Assembly (NCBI RefSeq): GCF_023195895.1 | Contig: NZ_JALPRK010000001.1 | Span: forward strand, 372,001-436,000 | Direction: 5' to 3' | Length of the DNA stretch: 64,000 bases | Source of the DNA: Paenibacillus mellifer | Lineage (GTDB): Bacteria > Bacillota > Bacilli > Paenibacillales > Paenibacillaceae | Part shown: piece after piece, positions 8,648 through 16,701 of the stretch | Layout: the number at the start of each line of letters is the position of its first letter | How positions within the stretch are numbered: position 1 is the first letter of the stretch | Position numbers and translations under genes: made by a program | Notes under the pieces: model-generated | Seen by the model: only the letters and a program-made list of their open reading frames with translations | Told to the model about the DNA's origin: nothing | Database searches by the model: none

Positions 8648-9663
8648 GGCTCACTCCTTCTTTCAAAATAACGATGATAAATGTCAACCAGTCCGTATTC
8701 TTTGCGGCGGATGTACACGAGCTCCGCATCCCCGTGAATGACGGCTTCGGCGATTTGGGCGGTAAGATCGCGATCACAAACTACGGTTGCAGTTACGCCG
8801 CGCTCATGATCATCGTCGCCTTGAACCGGGTATCGGATGTCGCGGACACCTTCCAAACCGGAGATCTGTCGGGCTAACTCCTCCGTCCAGCCTTTGGCGC
8901 CAACCTCCACATAGACATTGCCGACTGCATCCAGTTGCTTGGACAGAGACCGGATGTCGCCGGAGGCGATCAACCGTCCTTGAACGAACAAGCCGACGCG
9001 GTCGCAAATTTGCTGCACCTGATGCAGGTGGTGCGAGGACAGCAGCACTGTCAATTTCTCGTCACGGCTCAGCGAGGAGATGAGGGCGAGCAGCTCCCGC
9101 ACCCCCTCGGGGTCAATCCCGAGTGTGGGCTCGTCGAGGATGATGACCTCCGGGTTTTTGATGAGCACATCGGCCAGACCCAAGCGCTGCCGCATCCCTC
9201 GGGAGAACGCTCCGACCTTTTTGCCGGCATTGTCCGCAAGTCCGGTTTTCTCCAGAAGCACTTTGGCACGCTGCAGAGCTTCTTGTTGCGATACGCCGTT
9301 CAGCCTTGCCGTGTACACGAGATTATCCAGCGCCGTCCGGTCCTCGTAGAACCCGACATCATCCGGCAGGTAACCCACCTTCCGCTTCACCTTAAGCGCC
9401 TCGCGCGTCGGATCGAATCCGCAAATTCGCGCCTGCCCCGAGGTGGGTTCAGTCAGTCCTAACATCATCAGGATCGTGGTGGTTTTCCCTGCGCCGTTGG
9501 GGCCAAGTAAACCAAATATCTCCCCGCGGGCGATGCTCAAGTTCAGATGGTCGACGGCTGTGGCCTCGACATATTTCTTCGTCAGCTGCATCAGCTCAAC
9601 GACCGGACGTTCTCCGGTGGCCGATAGGGTGGGTGCCATATTTATACCGGTCTTAGTAACCAT
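8644..9663 (-). CDS. ABC transporter ATP-binding protein (ABC-2 exporter type)
   Basis: The 339-residue ATPase contains Walker A GPNGAGKTT, Q-loop LPDDVGFYEDRT, signature FSRGMRQRLG, Walker B VIILDEPTLGID and the H-loop SSHHLHQ, followed by a ~110-residue C-terminal extension typical of CcmA/DrrA-type exporters. The start ATG at 9663 has a GGGAGAAG ribosome binding site inside the 3' end of the preceding gene; an internal ATG eight residues later is a weaker option. It overlaps the permease gene by 4 bp. It energises the adjacent ABC-2 permease. The pairing is certain, the cargo unknown. Confidence 0.92.
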   Translation of the reverse strand: MVTKTGINMAPTLSATGERPVVELMQLTKKYVEATAVDHLNLSIARGEIFGLLGPNGAGKTTTILMMLGLTEPTSGQARICGFDPTREALKVKRKVGYLPDDVGFYEDRTALDNLVYTARLNGVSQQEALQRAKVLLEKTGLADNAGKKVGAFSRGMRQRLGLADVLIKNPEVIILDEPTLGIDPEGVRELLALISSLSRDEKLTVLLSSHHLHQVQQICDRVGLFVQGRLIASGDIRSLSKQLDAVGNVYVEVGAKGWTEELARQISGLEGVRDIRYPVQGDDDHERGVTATVVCDRDLTAQIAEAVIHGDAELVYIRRKEYGLVDIYHRYFERRSEP

Positions 9664-9666
9664 GGA

Positions 9667-10827
9667 TTATCTTCTCCCGTATTTCCGGAACAGGTAGTAG
9701 ATGCCGCCGCAAACTGCCAGTATGATGAGAACCCCCACCCATCCCCATAATACGGACGATTTCACGGTCACCCGCAAATCGGCGTTCGCACTTTTGTTTG
9801 CGGAGGAGGCGGTTAGACTGACTACGTAGTCCCCGGGGAGTGATTTTTTGCTCGACTTGATCGTGGCTTGAATCTGCTTGCTCTCGCCCGGGGCGATCGT
9901 TGTGATTGACGAAGGCTCGAAGGATACTTCCCAATCCGTCGGTGCGGACGAGGAGAAGGAAAGATCTTGCAGCTCGGCGGAACCGGTATTTTGAACGACG
10001 AAGGTCAACTTACGTTCGGAGCCCGCCCCTACGTCCGTGCTAAGCCGATCATCCGTCGTGGAAAATTTCATGTCGTACGACCCCGTCACGACCGCTTCGA
10101 TTTTGGCGTTGGCTGTGGAATCGCCGCTTGTTGCCGCAATCGGGATTTCGTAGGTGCCGGCTTTGATTTGCTCCGGCGGCTTGACTTCAATCGTAATCGT
10201 CTTCTCGGCGGTCGGTTCGACTTCAACCGAAGTTACACTGTTGCCGTCCGCTTTGAAACGGACATCCCAGCCCTGTTCGACTTGCGCGCTGAAGGCATAG
10301 GTCTGCTTCTGCGTTGTCCGGTTGCGCAGCACGGCGCTGTACGTAAACGTGGAGTCGGAATGTCCTTCCATGTTCGCCTGGTCCAGGGTCAGCTCGGTTT
10401 TGAAGGTACCTTGCTCTGAAACGTTGACGACGAGTGGTAACGTGGCCTCATCCGCTTTGAGATTGAATACGTAGCGGCCCTTGTTGACTTGCAGGGGTAC
10501 GTCAAGGTCGAGGTTGAAGGTTTGGGTCTCGCCGGCCTTTACCGCCAGTCGCGAGATCTCGCGTCCGCCTGCGGTTAATTCGTATGTCCAATCCTTGCTT
10601 TGCGTCTCCAAAGAGAGGTTGGCCGAAGCTGTACTGCTGCCGTGATTGACGAGATCGATCGTATAAGACACGGATTCGCCCGGCGCTGCGGACCATTCTA
10701 AGTAAGGTGAGTAGAGCTCCAGCGATCCGGCCGCCGAGGCTTTGCCACCCCCGGAAAGAGCACCGCCTATGGCCGTGATCAGGATGAGCAGCAGGAACGC
10801 CGCTTTTCGATAGGTTTGTTGAAACAT
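9667..10827 (-). CDS. Exported NEW3-domain protein anchored by a C-terminal membrane helix
   Basis: The 386-residue product has an N-terminal signal peptide (KAAFLLLILITAIGGALSGG), three immunoglobulin-like repeats of the NPCBM-associated NEW3 type (segments of the form APGESVSYTIDLVNHGSSTA, and LQDLSFSSSAPTDWEVSFEPSSI near residue 285) and a C-terminal membrane helix WGWVGVLIILAVCGGIYYLF followed by positive residues. It should therefore be displayed outside the membrane. It is the first gene of the ABC-2 operon and is divergent from the ECF sigma gene, sharing a ~160-bp control region. A role as an extracytoplasmic partner of the exporter is inference. Confidence 0.85.
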   Translation of the reverse strand: MFQQTYRKAAFLLLILITAIGGALSGGGKASAAGSLELYSPYLEWSAAPGESVSYTIDLVNHGSSTASANLSLETQSKDWTYELTAGGREISRLAVKAGETQTFNLDLDVPLQVNKGRYVFNLKADEATLPLVVNVSEQGTFKTELTLDQANMEGHSDSTFTYSAVLRNRTTQKQTYAFSAQVEQGWDVRFKADGNSVTSVEVEPTAEKTITIEVKPPEQIKAGTYEIPIAATSGDSTANAKIEAVVTGSYDMKFSTTDDRLSTDVGAGSERKLTFVVQNTGSAELQDLSFSSSAPTDWEVSFEPSSITTIAPGESKQIQATIKSSKKSLPGDYVVSLTASSANKSANADLRVTVKSSVLWGWVGVLIILAVCGGIYYLFRKYGRR

Positions 10828-10988
10828 CTCTTGTTCCCCCTATGAAAATTTTGATGGTTCATCAAGGGTACGCACGAAACGCCCCCATGGATTTATATAA
10901 GTCAAAAAAATTTTGGGGTTTTCAAGCGAATCCATTTTTGATAAAACGGGAGGTAAGAAGAGGAGAAAATTTTGCGGGAGGGACAAAC

Positions 10989-11597
10989 ATGGACCTGCAA
11001 AATGATGAGATGACCAGGCGGCTGCGCGAAATGTGCGACGGTTCGGTGTCGGCATTTGATACGTTCTACGCCTGTTATTTTCCTTTTGTCATGCAGGTGG
11101 CCTGCCGTCTGGTTGGGGAGCGGATGGAGGCCGAAGATATTTGCCATGAGGTGTTTCTGGAGGTGCTGCGGCGCGGGCAGGACTATGATCCGTCACGCGG
11201 TTCGATCAAGGCCTGGCTGGCGGTCATGACCCGCAGCCGCAGTTTGGACCGCTTGCGGCGCAAAGCGCGACTGCAGTATCCGGGCGACGAGGCGCTGCGC
11301 CGGGATGCGGTGGACGAAGAAGGCTCCGGTGAGAACGAAGCGTTGTCGCGGTTGGAGCGGGAGGCGCTCCGCACGGCGATTTACGGGCTGCCGGAACCGC
11401 AGAAGAAGGCGATTATGGGCTCCTATTTCGCCTTACAGACCCAACGCGAAATGGCGGAGGCTTGGAGCGTGCCAATCGGTACTGTGAAGTCCTGGGTGCG
11501 TTACGGATTGAATAATTTACGCAAGCAGCTGGAGAAGCAGGGCTGGGGAGAACCGCTGGAAGGAGGGAACGAGCATGAACGGGCAAGCCGGAGATAA
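10989..11597 (+). CDS. ECF-type RNA polymerase sigma factor
   Basis: This 202-residue sigma-70 family protein has region 2 at residues ~20-90 (FDTFYACYFPFVMQVACRLVG, AEDICHEVFLEVLRR) and a region 4 helix-turn-helix near the C-terminus (LPEPQKKAIMGSYFALQTQREMAE..., PIGTVKSWVRYGLNNLRK). The start is placed at ATG 10989 (MDLQNDEM), which has GGGAGGG at 10976-10982; the frame stays open upstream to 10842, but that stretch has no ribosome binding site and would run through the divergent promoter region. Its 3' end overlaps the anti-sigma gene by 23 bp, the usual sigma/anti-sigma coupling. The regulon probably includes the divergent NEW3-ABC operon, which is inference. Confidence 0.9.
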   Translation: MDLQNDEMTRRLREMCDGSVSAFDTFYACYFPFVMQVACRLVGERMEAEDICHEVFLEVLRRGQDYDPSRGSIKAWLAVMTRSRSLDRLRRKARLQYPGDEALRRDAVDEEGSGENEALSRLEREALRTAIYGLPEPQKKAIMGSYFALQTQREMAEAWSVPIGTVKSWVRYGLNNLRKQLEKQGWGEPLEGGNEHERASRR

Positions 11598-12495
11598 TAT
11601 TCGCAACATCGGTAGTGCGGAACACGAGAGTGTATGCCTTCGGATGTATTCCGAGCAGGAGTGGATTGATTGGCTGCTGGGAACGCTGACGGAGGCGAAA
11701 CACTCCGAAATGGCGAAACATCTGGACACCTGTAAGTTCTGCCTGGGGCAGAAAACATATTGGCAGGACGTCTTGGGGTTGGCTGGCGCTGATGCATCAG
11801 AGCTGGACATGCCGGGGAAGCCAACAGCCGGAGAGCCGGATCTGTCGCAAGTCATGTCAGCGGAGGGACCGAACTCGCCGGAACATGCTACCACTCCTTC
11901 CATGCCGCGCCATGACTCTTGGGCGGATGCCGTTCCTTCCGAGCGGATTCGGCGCAGCTTGCGTCGTCGGGTGAGAGTGATCGGGTGGCGGCGCCGGGCG
12001 TTACGTTTGCTGACGGTACGTTGGAAGTGGACCGTGTCGATGGCAGCAGCTCTCATGTTGCTGGTGGGCATGGGATACGCCTTGGATCACCTGAACCAGC
12101 CCGAGGCTGGCTGGGGTCATTATGTGCAAACGTACGAGCCGGAAGCGCTGCCGGTCCTGTCCAAGCCAGATACGATCTCTTATCCGATTGCGATGGGCCG
12201 TTTGGAGCCGGAGAACGGGAGGGTGTGGTACAACGCAGCCTCTCGGGAAATGCTCATGTTGGTTGGCGGGCTCGTCCCGGACAAAGGGCAGACGATCCGC
12301 GTCTGGATCGTGAAGGAAGGCGCACGCGACAGCTTGGGACTGCTGCAATATCATGCGAATCGGGCGCATTTGTACGTCAAGGATAGGACGCTAAATGTTG
12401 ATGACGATCTGGAGCTGACGATTGAACCGATTTCTGGGTTGCAGGACATGAATAAAGTCCCGAATTCCATCTCGTTGGATTTGCTGGGACGATAA
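11575..12495 (+). CDS. Anti-sigma factor, membrane-anchored, zinc-finger/RskA-like
   Basis: The 306-residue protein has a cytosolic N-terminal domain with the ZAS-like HLDTCKFC motif (about residues 46-53), a Pro/Ser-rich linker, a basic stretch RRSLRRRVRVIGWRRR, one membrane helix (~residues 153-171, VSMAAALMLLVGMGYAL), and an extracytoplasmic domain of the RskA C-terminal type (GGLVPDKGQTIRVWIVKEG, SLGLLQYHANRAHLYV). It should hold the upstream ECF sigma factor at the membrane until an external signal arrives. ATG 11575 has AGGAGGG just before it and overlaps the sigma gene. The sensed signal is unknown; cell-envelope stress would fit the neighbouring exporter. Confidence 0.85.
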   Translation: MNGQAGDNIRNIGSAEHESVCLRMYSEQEWIDWLLGTLTEAKHSEMAKHLDTCKFCLGQKTYWQDVLGLAGADASELDMPGKPTAGEPDLSQVMSAEGPNSPEHATTPSMPRHDSWADAVPSERIRRSLRRRVRVIGWRRRALRLLTVRWKWTVSMAAALMLLVGMGYALDHLNQPEAGWGHYVQTYEPEALPVLSKPDTISYPIAMGRLEPENGRVWYNAASREMLMLVGGLVPDKGQTIRVWIVKEGARDSLGLLQYHANRAHLYVKDRTLNVDDDLELTIEPISGLQDMNKVPNSISLDLLGR

Positions 12496-12600
12496 GTATA
12501 CGGCGTATTTGACTTAGTCAACCTTCAGACTGGTTGGATGGCGGGAGCTTTCGACGTAAAAAATAGACAATGGGCTCGTCAGGAGGGAGACTTTTTCGGT

Positions 12601-13386
12601 ATGGATCAGCTCGAGTTTATCGGAACCGGGGACGCCATGGGCGTTCCCAGGGTGTATTGCGATTGCGTGGTTTGCGGGGAAGCGCGAAGCACCAGCGGCG
12701 TGAACCGAAGGTATCGCGCTCTGGTCGCGGTTGAAGGCAATGAAGGCGGATTTTTAATTGATTGCGGCCCGGATTGGCGGTCCGGCATGGAGCGGCGGGG
12801 GCAGCGTTTTGCAGAGCAGATCCTGGTCACGCACGCCCATTTCGATCATATTGGCGGGCTGCCCGAATGGGCGGACGCTTGTCGCTGGCTGGGAAGAAGA
12901 GGACAGCTGTATGCACCGCAAGAGGTACTGGAGACGATCCTTCGGCAATATCCGTGGCTTGGCGGCCATTTGGATTTGCACGCCATCGGCGATGAGGGCA
13001 TCGAGCTGGCTGGGTGGCGAATCCGCGCATGGAAGGTGTTCCACGGCAAAAACGGATTTTCGTATGCCTATCGCTTGGAGAAAGGCGGTTTCACCTGGGC
13101 CTATTGCTCCGATTCGATCGCTTTGCCGGAGGAACAAAAGGAGCCGTTACATGGTCTCGATCTGCTGGTGCTGGGCACGAGCTTTTATCACGAGACGGCG
13201 GAGTTCGCGACCCGGTCGGTGTATGATGTGAAGGAAGCGCTGGAGCTCCTGAACGAGGTCCGCCCGGCACAAACGGTGTTCACGCATCTGTCGCATGACA
13301 TCGACCTACGCCGTGATTATGGATTGCCGGAGGGTGTGGAGTTTGCCGCAACGGGGTTGAGGGTGGCGCTGCAGACGGGGGAGTGA
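12601..13386 (+). CDS. MBL-fold metallohydrolase (PhnP-like)
   Basis: The 261-residue protein carries the metallo-beta-lactamase zinc motif HAHFDHIGGL (residues ~78-87), FIGTGDAMGVPRVYCDCVVC at the N-terminus with the Cys-x2-Cys typical of PhnP-like phosphodiesterases, and later metal ligands including D in YCSDS and H in FTHLSHDIDL. PhnP hydrolyses cyclic phosphodiesters; no phosphonate genes are near, so substrate is not assigned. ATG 12601 has AGGAGGGAGA at 12581-12590; the longer frame from 12538 lacks a ribosome binding site. A 6-1-6 palindrome TTGACTTAGTCAA lies upstream at 12509-12521. Confidence 0.85.
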   Translation: MDQLEFIGTGDAMGVPRVYCDCVVCGEARSTSGVNRRYRALVAVEGNEGGFLIDCGPDWRSGMERRGQRFAEQILVTHAHFDHIGGLPEWADACRWLGRRGQLYAPQEVLETILRQYPWLGGHLDLHAIGDEGIELAGWRIRAWKVFHGKNGFSYAYRLEKGGFTWAYCSDSIALPEEQKEPLHGLDLLVLGTSFYHETAEFATRSVYDVKEALELLNEVRPAQTVFTHLSHDIDLRRDYGLPEGVEFAATGLRVALQTGE

Positions 13387-13406
13387 TGGTGGGCTTGAGG
13401 ATCATG

Positions 13407-13634
13407 TATGCGAAAATCGAATACAATTTGCCCTTTGCTGGTACTTTCTGCCGAATGTATGCGAAATTTCGAATACATTTCACCCACGACAGGTCACTTG
13501 GACCCAATGGATATGAAATTTCATACTTATTCACCCCAATCAGGTTCAAATGCCCTGAATCTATATGAAAAACCGAATAGATTTCGCAGATTGGAGCGTT
13601 AGCGGCAATTTATATGCGAAAAATCGACTTGATG
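13407..13634. repeat. Cluster of five degenerate TATGCGAAAT repeats, ~52-bp period
   Basis: Units of the form TATGCGAAATTTCGAATA start at 13407, 13458, 13512, 13564 and 13613, giving spacings of 51, 54, 52 and 49 bp. Unit 3 contains the perfect palindrome TATGAAATTTCATA and unit 2 the near-palindrome around CGAAATTTCG. Sequence between units is not conserved. The cluster fills the gap between convergent genes. No coding potential is seen. Confidence 0.7.
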
Positions 13635-13640
13635 TAAAAG

Positions 13641-13677
13641 AAAAGACTAACGGGAGGAACTCCGGTTAGTCTTTTTT
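13641..13677 (-). terminator. Terminator of the leftward HAD-EamA-lplJ operon
   Basis: AAAAGACTAAC-GG ... CC-GTTAGTCTTTTTT forms a stem with a short loop directly after the HAD gene stop. T/A runs on both sides allow termination on either strand. Confidence 0.8.
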
Positions 13678-13681
13678 CGCG

Positions 13682-14479
13682 CTAAACCTTCAACACAAAC
13701 TGATCAATCACATGCTTCACGCCGTCCTCGTTGTTGCTCAATGTGACGAAGTCGGCGATGTCCTTCAACGCCGGGATGGCGTTGCCCATCGCGACGCCCA
13801 GGCCGGCGGCTTCCAGCATCTCATGATCATTCCACGAATCGCCGATGGCGATCGTTTGCGATAAGTCGCAGCCGAAATGATCCGCCAGGAAACGCAGGGC
13901 ATGGCCTTTCGTACCTTCCGCATGCATGATTTCCAGGAAGTTCGGCTTGGACTTAGTGATATGAACGCCGTCTCCCAACAGCTCGCGTAGCTCCGGCGCG
14001 ATTTGGTCCAGGTAATCGGGCTCGTCGATGATCAACATTTTCGGGGTCGGCTGGGCCACCAACTTGGCGAAATCCGGCTCCACGTAATACCGGGTCCGGT
14101 TCAGCGTGGTATAGTCGATCAGCTTCTGGTTCTCCTCGCGGGCGTACAGCTTGTCGTCGATATACGTTTGCAGGTGCAGGTTGCGCTCGATGCAATACTC
14201 GAACAGCTTGTGCGCCGCTTCCATCGGAACGTAACGCTCGTAGAGCACCTTTTCGTCCATCAGGTTCTTGACCAGTGCTCCTTGGTACGTAATAATCGGC
14301 ACATTCAGCCCGGTCTGACGGGCAATAGCTTGGGCCGACGCATAGGCGCGGCCGGTAGCCAGGGTGACGACAACTCCCTTGGACACCGCTTGCTCCAACG
14401 CCTGCTGCGTTGCGGGAGTAACCTCTTTGTCGTCATTAATTAGGGTATCATCAATATCGATGGCAATCAGTTTATACAT
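13682..14479 (-). CDS. Cof-type HAD-IIB sugar-phosphate phosphatase
   Basis: This 265-residue HAD-superfamily phosphatase has motif I DIDDTLIND (nucleophile D8, acid D10), motif II T in LATGRAYA (~41), the IIB cap with Y-Q-G-A, K206-region ahead of motif IV, and GDSWNDHEML (~215). Cof-type enzymes dephosphorylate small sugar phosphates, FMN or PLP in the cytosol; the exact substrate cannot be read. It is the last gene of a leftward operon (lplJ, EamA transporter, this gene), 33 bp after the transporter, and is followed by a terminator. Confidence 0.9.
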   Translation of the reverse strand: MYKLIAIDIDDTLINDDKEVTPATQQALEQAVSKGVVVTLATGRAYASAQAIARQTGLNVPIITYQGALVKNLMDEKVLYERYVPMEAAHKLFEYCIERNLHLQTYIDDKLYAREENQKLIDYTTLNRTRYYVEPDFAKLVAQPTPKMLIIDEPDYLDQIAPELRELLGDGVHITKSKPNFLEIMHAEGTKGHALRFLADHFGCDLSQTIAIGDSWNDHEMLEAAGLGVAMGNAIPALKDIADFVTLSNNEDGVKHVIDQFVLKV

Positions 14480-14512
14480 GGTTTCTCTCCTTTAAAAATG
14501 AATGATCTCTCT

Positions 14513-15448
14513 CTAACCGGCGGATTTCAATTCCGCCAGCAGCATACCGCCCAAGATGCACAAACAGCCGAGTCCGGCCGCCAAACCTAGTTGCTCCCCC
14601 CCGAAAAGCACGCCGGTCGCCGCGGCGAACACCGGTTCCATGGCAAAGATGACGGCAACCCGGGAGGGGCTGGTGAATTTCTGGGCTACCGTCTGAATCC
14701 AAAACGCGAACGCGCTGGTCGGTCCAATGGAAACGAGCAGTGCAAGCCATACCTCCGGCTGCATCAGTTGACCGGCCGTCTCGCTCCAGGAAGTCGAACG
14801 TTCAAACAGAAGCGAACCGGCCGCGCTAAGAACACCGACGACCAGCATCTGGAGCGAGGCTAAAGGAAGCGCCGGATAACGTGGAGCAAATACGCCGGTG
14901 TAGGCGACATGCAGTCCAAAGCCAATGGCGCATAAGAACACGAGAGCATCGCCGAGATTCAAAGCGAAACCCCGGGTGCCGGCGAACGCCAACAAATAGA
15001 GGCCAAGGGCGGCCAGAAAAGCACTGATCCAGGTGAAACGGGAAATGCGATGTTTTAGCAGCCAAAACGATAAAAAAGGCACGATGACGACCGACAAGCC
15101 TGTAATGAACCCCGCGTTCGAGGTGGAGGTATACAGCAAGCCGACCGTTTGAAACGAATAGCCTAGGAACAGGAACAACCCGAGCAGCGCGGCATGCCCC
15201 GCCATGCTCCAAGATAATTGCTTCCATTCGTGCCGATAAAACGCGGCGATGATCAAAGCGAGCAGCAGCGCCGCCCCGATAAAGCGGATGGCGTTAAAGG
15301 CCAGGGGCGGGAGCACTCGCACCGCGTGTTGAACAATCAAGAAGGTGCAGCCCCACATGAACGCGACGAACAGCAGGCCCATATCGGCCAAGCGGGTCCG
15401 GTTTATGGTGGGCTTTTTCAAAGATACAGCAGATTCGTTATTCCTCAA
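14513..15448 (-). CDS. EamA/DMT-family transporter
   Basis: This 311-residue membrane protein has ten predicted hydrophobic segments arranged as two EamA repeats (first at GLLFVAFMWGCTFLIV near residue 24, second near residue 165 at ALVFLCAIGFGLHVAYT). The AIRFIGAALLLAL and FAMEPVFAAATGVLFGGEQLG segments are typical of drug/metabolite transporters. The N-terminal ~20 residues are polar. It overlaps the end of lplJ by 11 bp, so it is co-transcribed. Substrate and direction are unknown; export of an amino acid or metabolite is usual for the family. Confidence 0.88.
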   Translation of the reverse strand: MRNNESAVSLKKPTINRTRLADMGLLFVAFMWGCTFLIVQHAVRVLPPLAFNAIRFIGAALLLALIIAAFYRHEWKQLSWSMAGHAALLGLFLFLGYSFQTVGLLYTSTSNAGFITGLSVVIVPFLSFWLLKHRISRFTWISAFLAALGLYLLAFAGTRGFALNLGDALVFLCAIGFGLHVAYTGVFAPRYPALPLASLQMLVVGVLSAAGSLLFERSTSWSETAGQLMQPEVWLALLVSIGPTSAFAFWIQTVAQKFTSPSRVAVIFAMEPVFAAATGVLFGGEQLGLAAGLGCLCILGGMLLAELKSAG

Positions 15449-16442
15449 GGAAAACCAGTCCGATGAATTCGTCCAGCTCCAAATTGCCGAAGTAGTGCTT
15501 CACATCGACACCGCTTAACGCCGCGCGTACGGCCAAATCCTCATATTTCACGCCTCTCAGCTTGTCCTCGATATCCGCGACGTCGCCGACGCCAAAGAAA
15601 TCGCCGTAGATCTTGATGTCTTGAATATGCCCGTCTTTGATGTTCATGCGGAGGTCGATGATGCCGACCGAGAACTTCTTCGCGTGCTTCACGTTGCTCT
15701 CCGGCGACAAACCGTAGTTCCAATCCCAGTTCTTATAGCGTTGCGCGGAAATCTCATGGATCTTCGTCCAATCCGCTTCCGTCAATTTATACTGAGGCAC
15801 CGCGTTCGGCTCCATGCCGAAAATATGCCGCAGCAGCTCGGCGCGGAATTCCTCGATCGTCATTTTGCGGTCCAGGAAATCGATGATGTTGGCGACCCGG
15901 CTGCGCACGGATTTGGTGCTCTTCGATTTGAATTTCTCCGGATTGGCATGCAGCGATGCCTGTACGTTGTCGAGGTTCAGATTAAACATCAGCGTGCCAT
16001 GGCTGAACATGCGGCCGCGCGTGGCGAATTGGGCGTTGCCGGAAATCTTTTGCTCCCCGACCTGAAGGTCGTTGCGCCCGGTCATTTCCGCATTCACGCC
16101 CAGTGATTTCAATGCCTGCACCACCGGCTCGGTAAACTTGCGGAAATTGTGGAACGATTGCCCGTCATCCTTGGTGATGAAGCTGAAGTTCAGGTTCCCC
16201 AGGTCGTGGTATACCGCGCCGCCTCCGGAAAGCCGTCGCACGACTTGCACGCCGTTCTCCTTGACGTATTCCTGATTGATCTCCTCGATGGTGTTCTGGT
16301 GCTTGCCGATAATGATGGAAGGGGCATTGATATAGAACAGCAAATAGCTGTCGTCCTCCAGCGGCAAATGTCTCAGGGCATATTCTTCGATGGCCAAATT
16401 GACGGACGCATCGGTAATACCTTCGTTATCAATAAACAGCAT
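15438..16442 (-). CDS. lplJ: Lipoate-protein ligase
   Basis: The 334-residue enzyme activates free lipoate with ATP and transfers it to lipoyl domains of 2-oxoacid dehydrogenases and GcvH. It shows the lipoate-binding RRLSGGGAVYHDLGN motif near residue 69, the GKHQN motif near 47, the catalytic-lysine segment GEQKISGNAQF near 129, and a complete C-terminal accessory domain, matching B. subtilis LplJ in length. It leads the leftward operon with the EamA transporter and HAD phosphatase. AGGAGGATGG lies just upstream of the ATG. A weak candidate promoter (TTCGAC-N16-TAAAAT on the minus strand) lies in the ~1-kb-away-free gap shared with cobD. Confidence 0.93.
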   Translation of the reverse strand: MLFIDNEGITDASVNLAIEEYALRHLPLEDDSYLLFYINAPSIIIGKHQNTIEEINQEYVKENGVQVVRRLSGGGAVYHDLGNLNFSFITKDDGQSFHNFRKFTEPVVQALKSLGVNAEMTGRNDLQVGEQKISGNAQFATRGRMFSHGTLMFNLNLDNVQASLHANPEKFKSKSTKSVRSRVANIIDFLDRKMTIEEFRAELLRHIFGMEPNAVPQYKLTEADWTKIHEISAQRYKNWDWNYGLSPESNVKHAKKFSVGIIDLRMNIKDGHIQDIKIYGDFFGVGDVADIEDKLRGVKYEDLAVRAALSGVDVKHYFGNLELDEFIGLVFLEE

Positions 16443-16593
16443 GGTTCTCCATCCTCCTATTTGCGGCCGGCCGCCTGAATCTCAGGCCCCGGTATATAGT
16501 CAAACACGCATACGATTTTATTGTAAACCAATTGGTGTCGAAACCAAAGGGGGAGCAGGGAGATTTGGTGAAAAAGAACCGAAAGCTTCCTTA

Positions 16594-16622
16594 TTGACGG
16601 AAGGTGACCGGGAACAGATAAT
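16594..16622 (+). promoter_or_regulatory. Sigma-A promoter for the cobD-cbiZ-cbiB-cobC operon
   Basis: TTGACG (16594-16599) and GATAAT (16617-16622) are 17 bp apart. The ~70-nt leader to the cobD start shows no B12 box, so this locus seems not to be riboswitch-controlled, unlike the second cobamide locus. Confidence 0.65.
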
Positions 16623-16701
16623 GGGGACACCTGAACTTTTTAGAACGAGTTTGAAAAATCCGTTCATTTTTGCATAGAGCGTAAGAAAAGAGGGATCAGT
16701 C

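Noticed and set aside
10842..10988. N-terminal extension of the ECF sigma factor
   Set aside because: No ribosome binding site, Lys/Phe-rich non-homologous sequence, and it runs through the divergent promoter region. The ATG at 10989 has a strong site.
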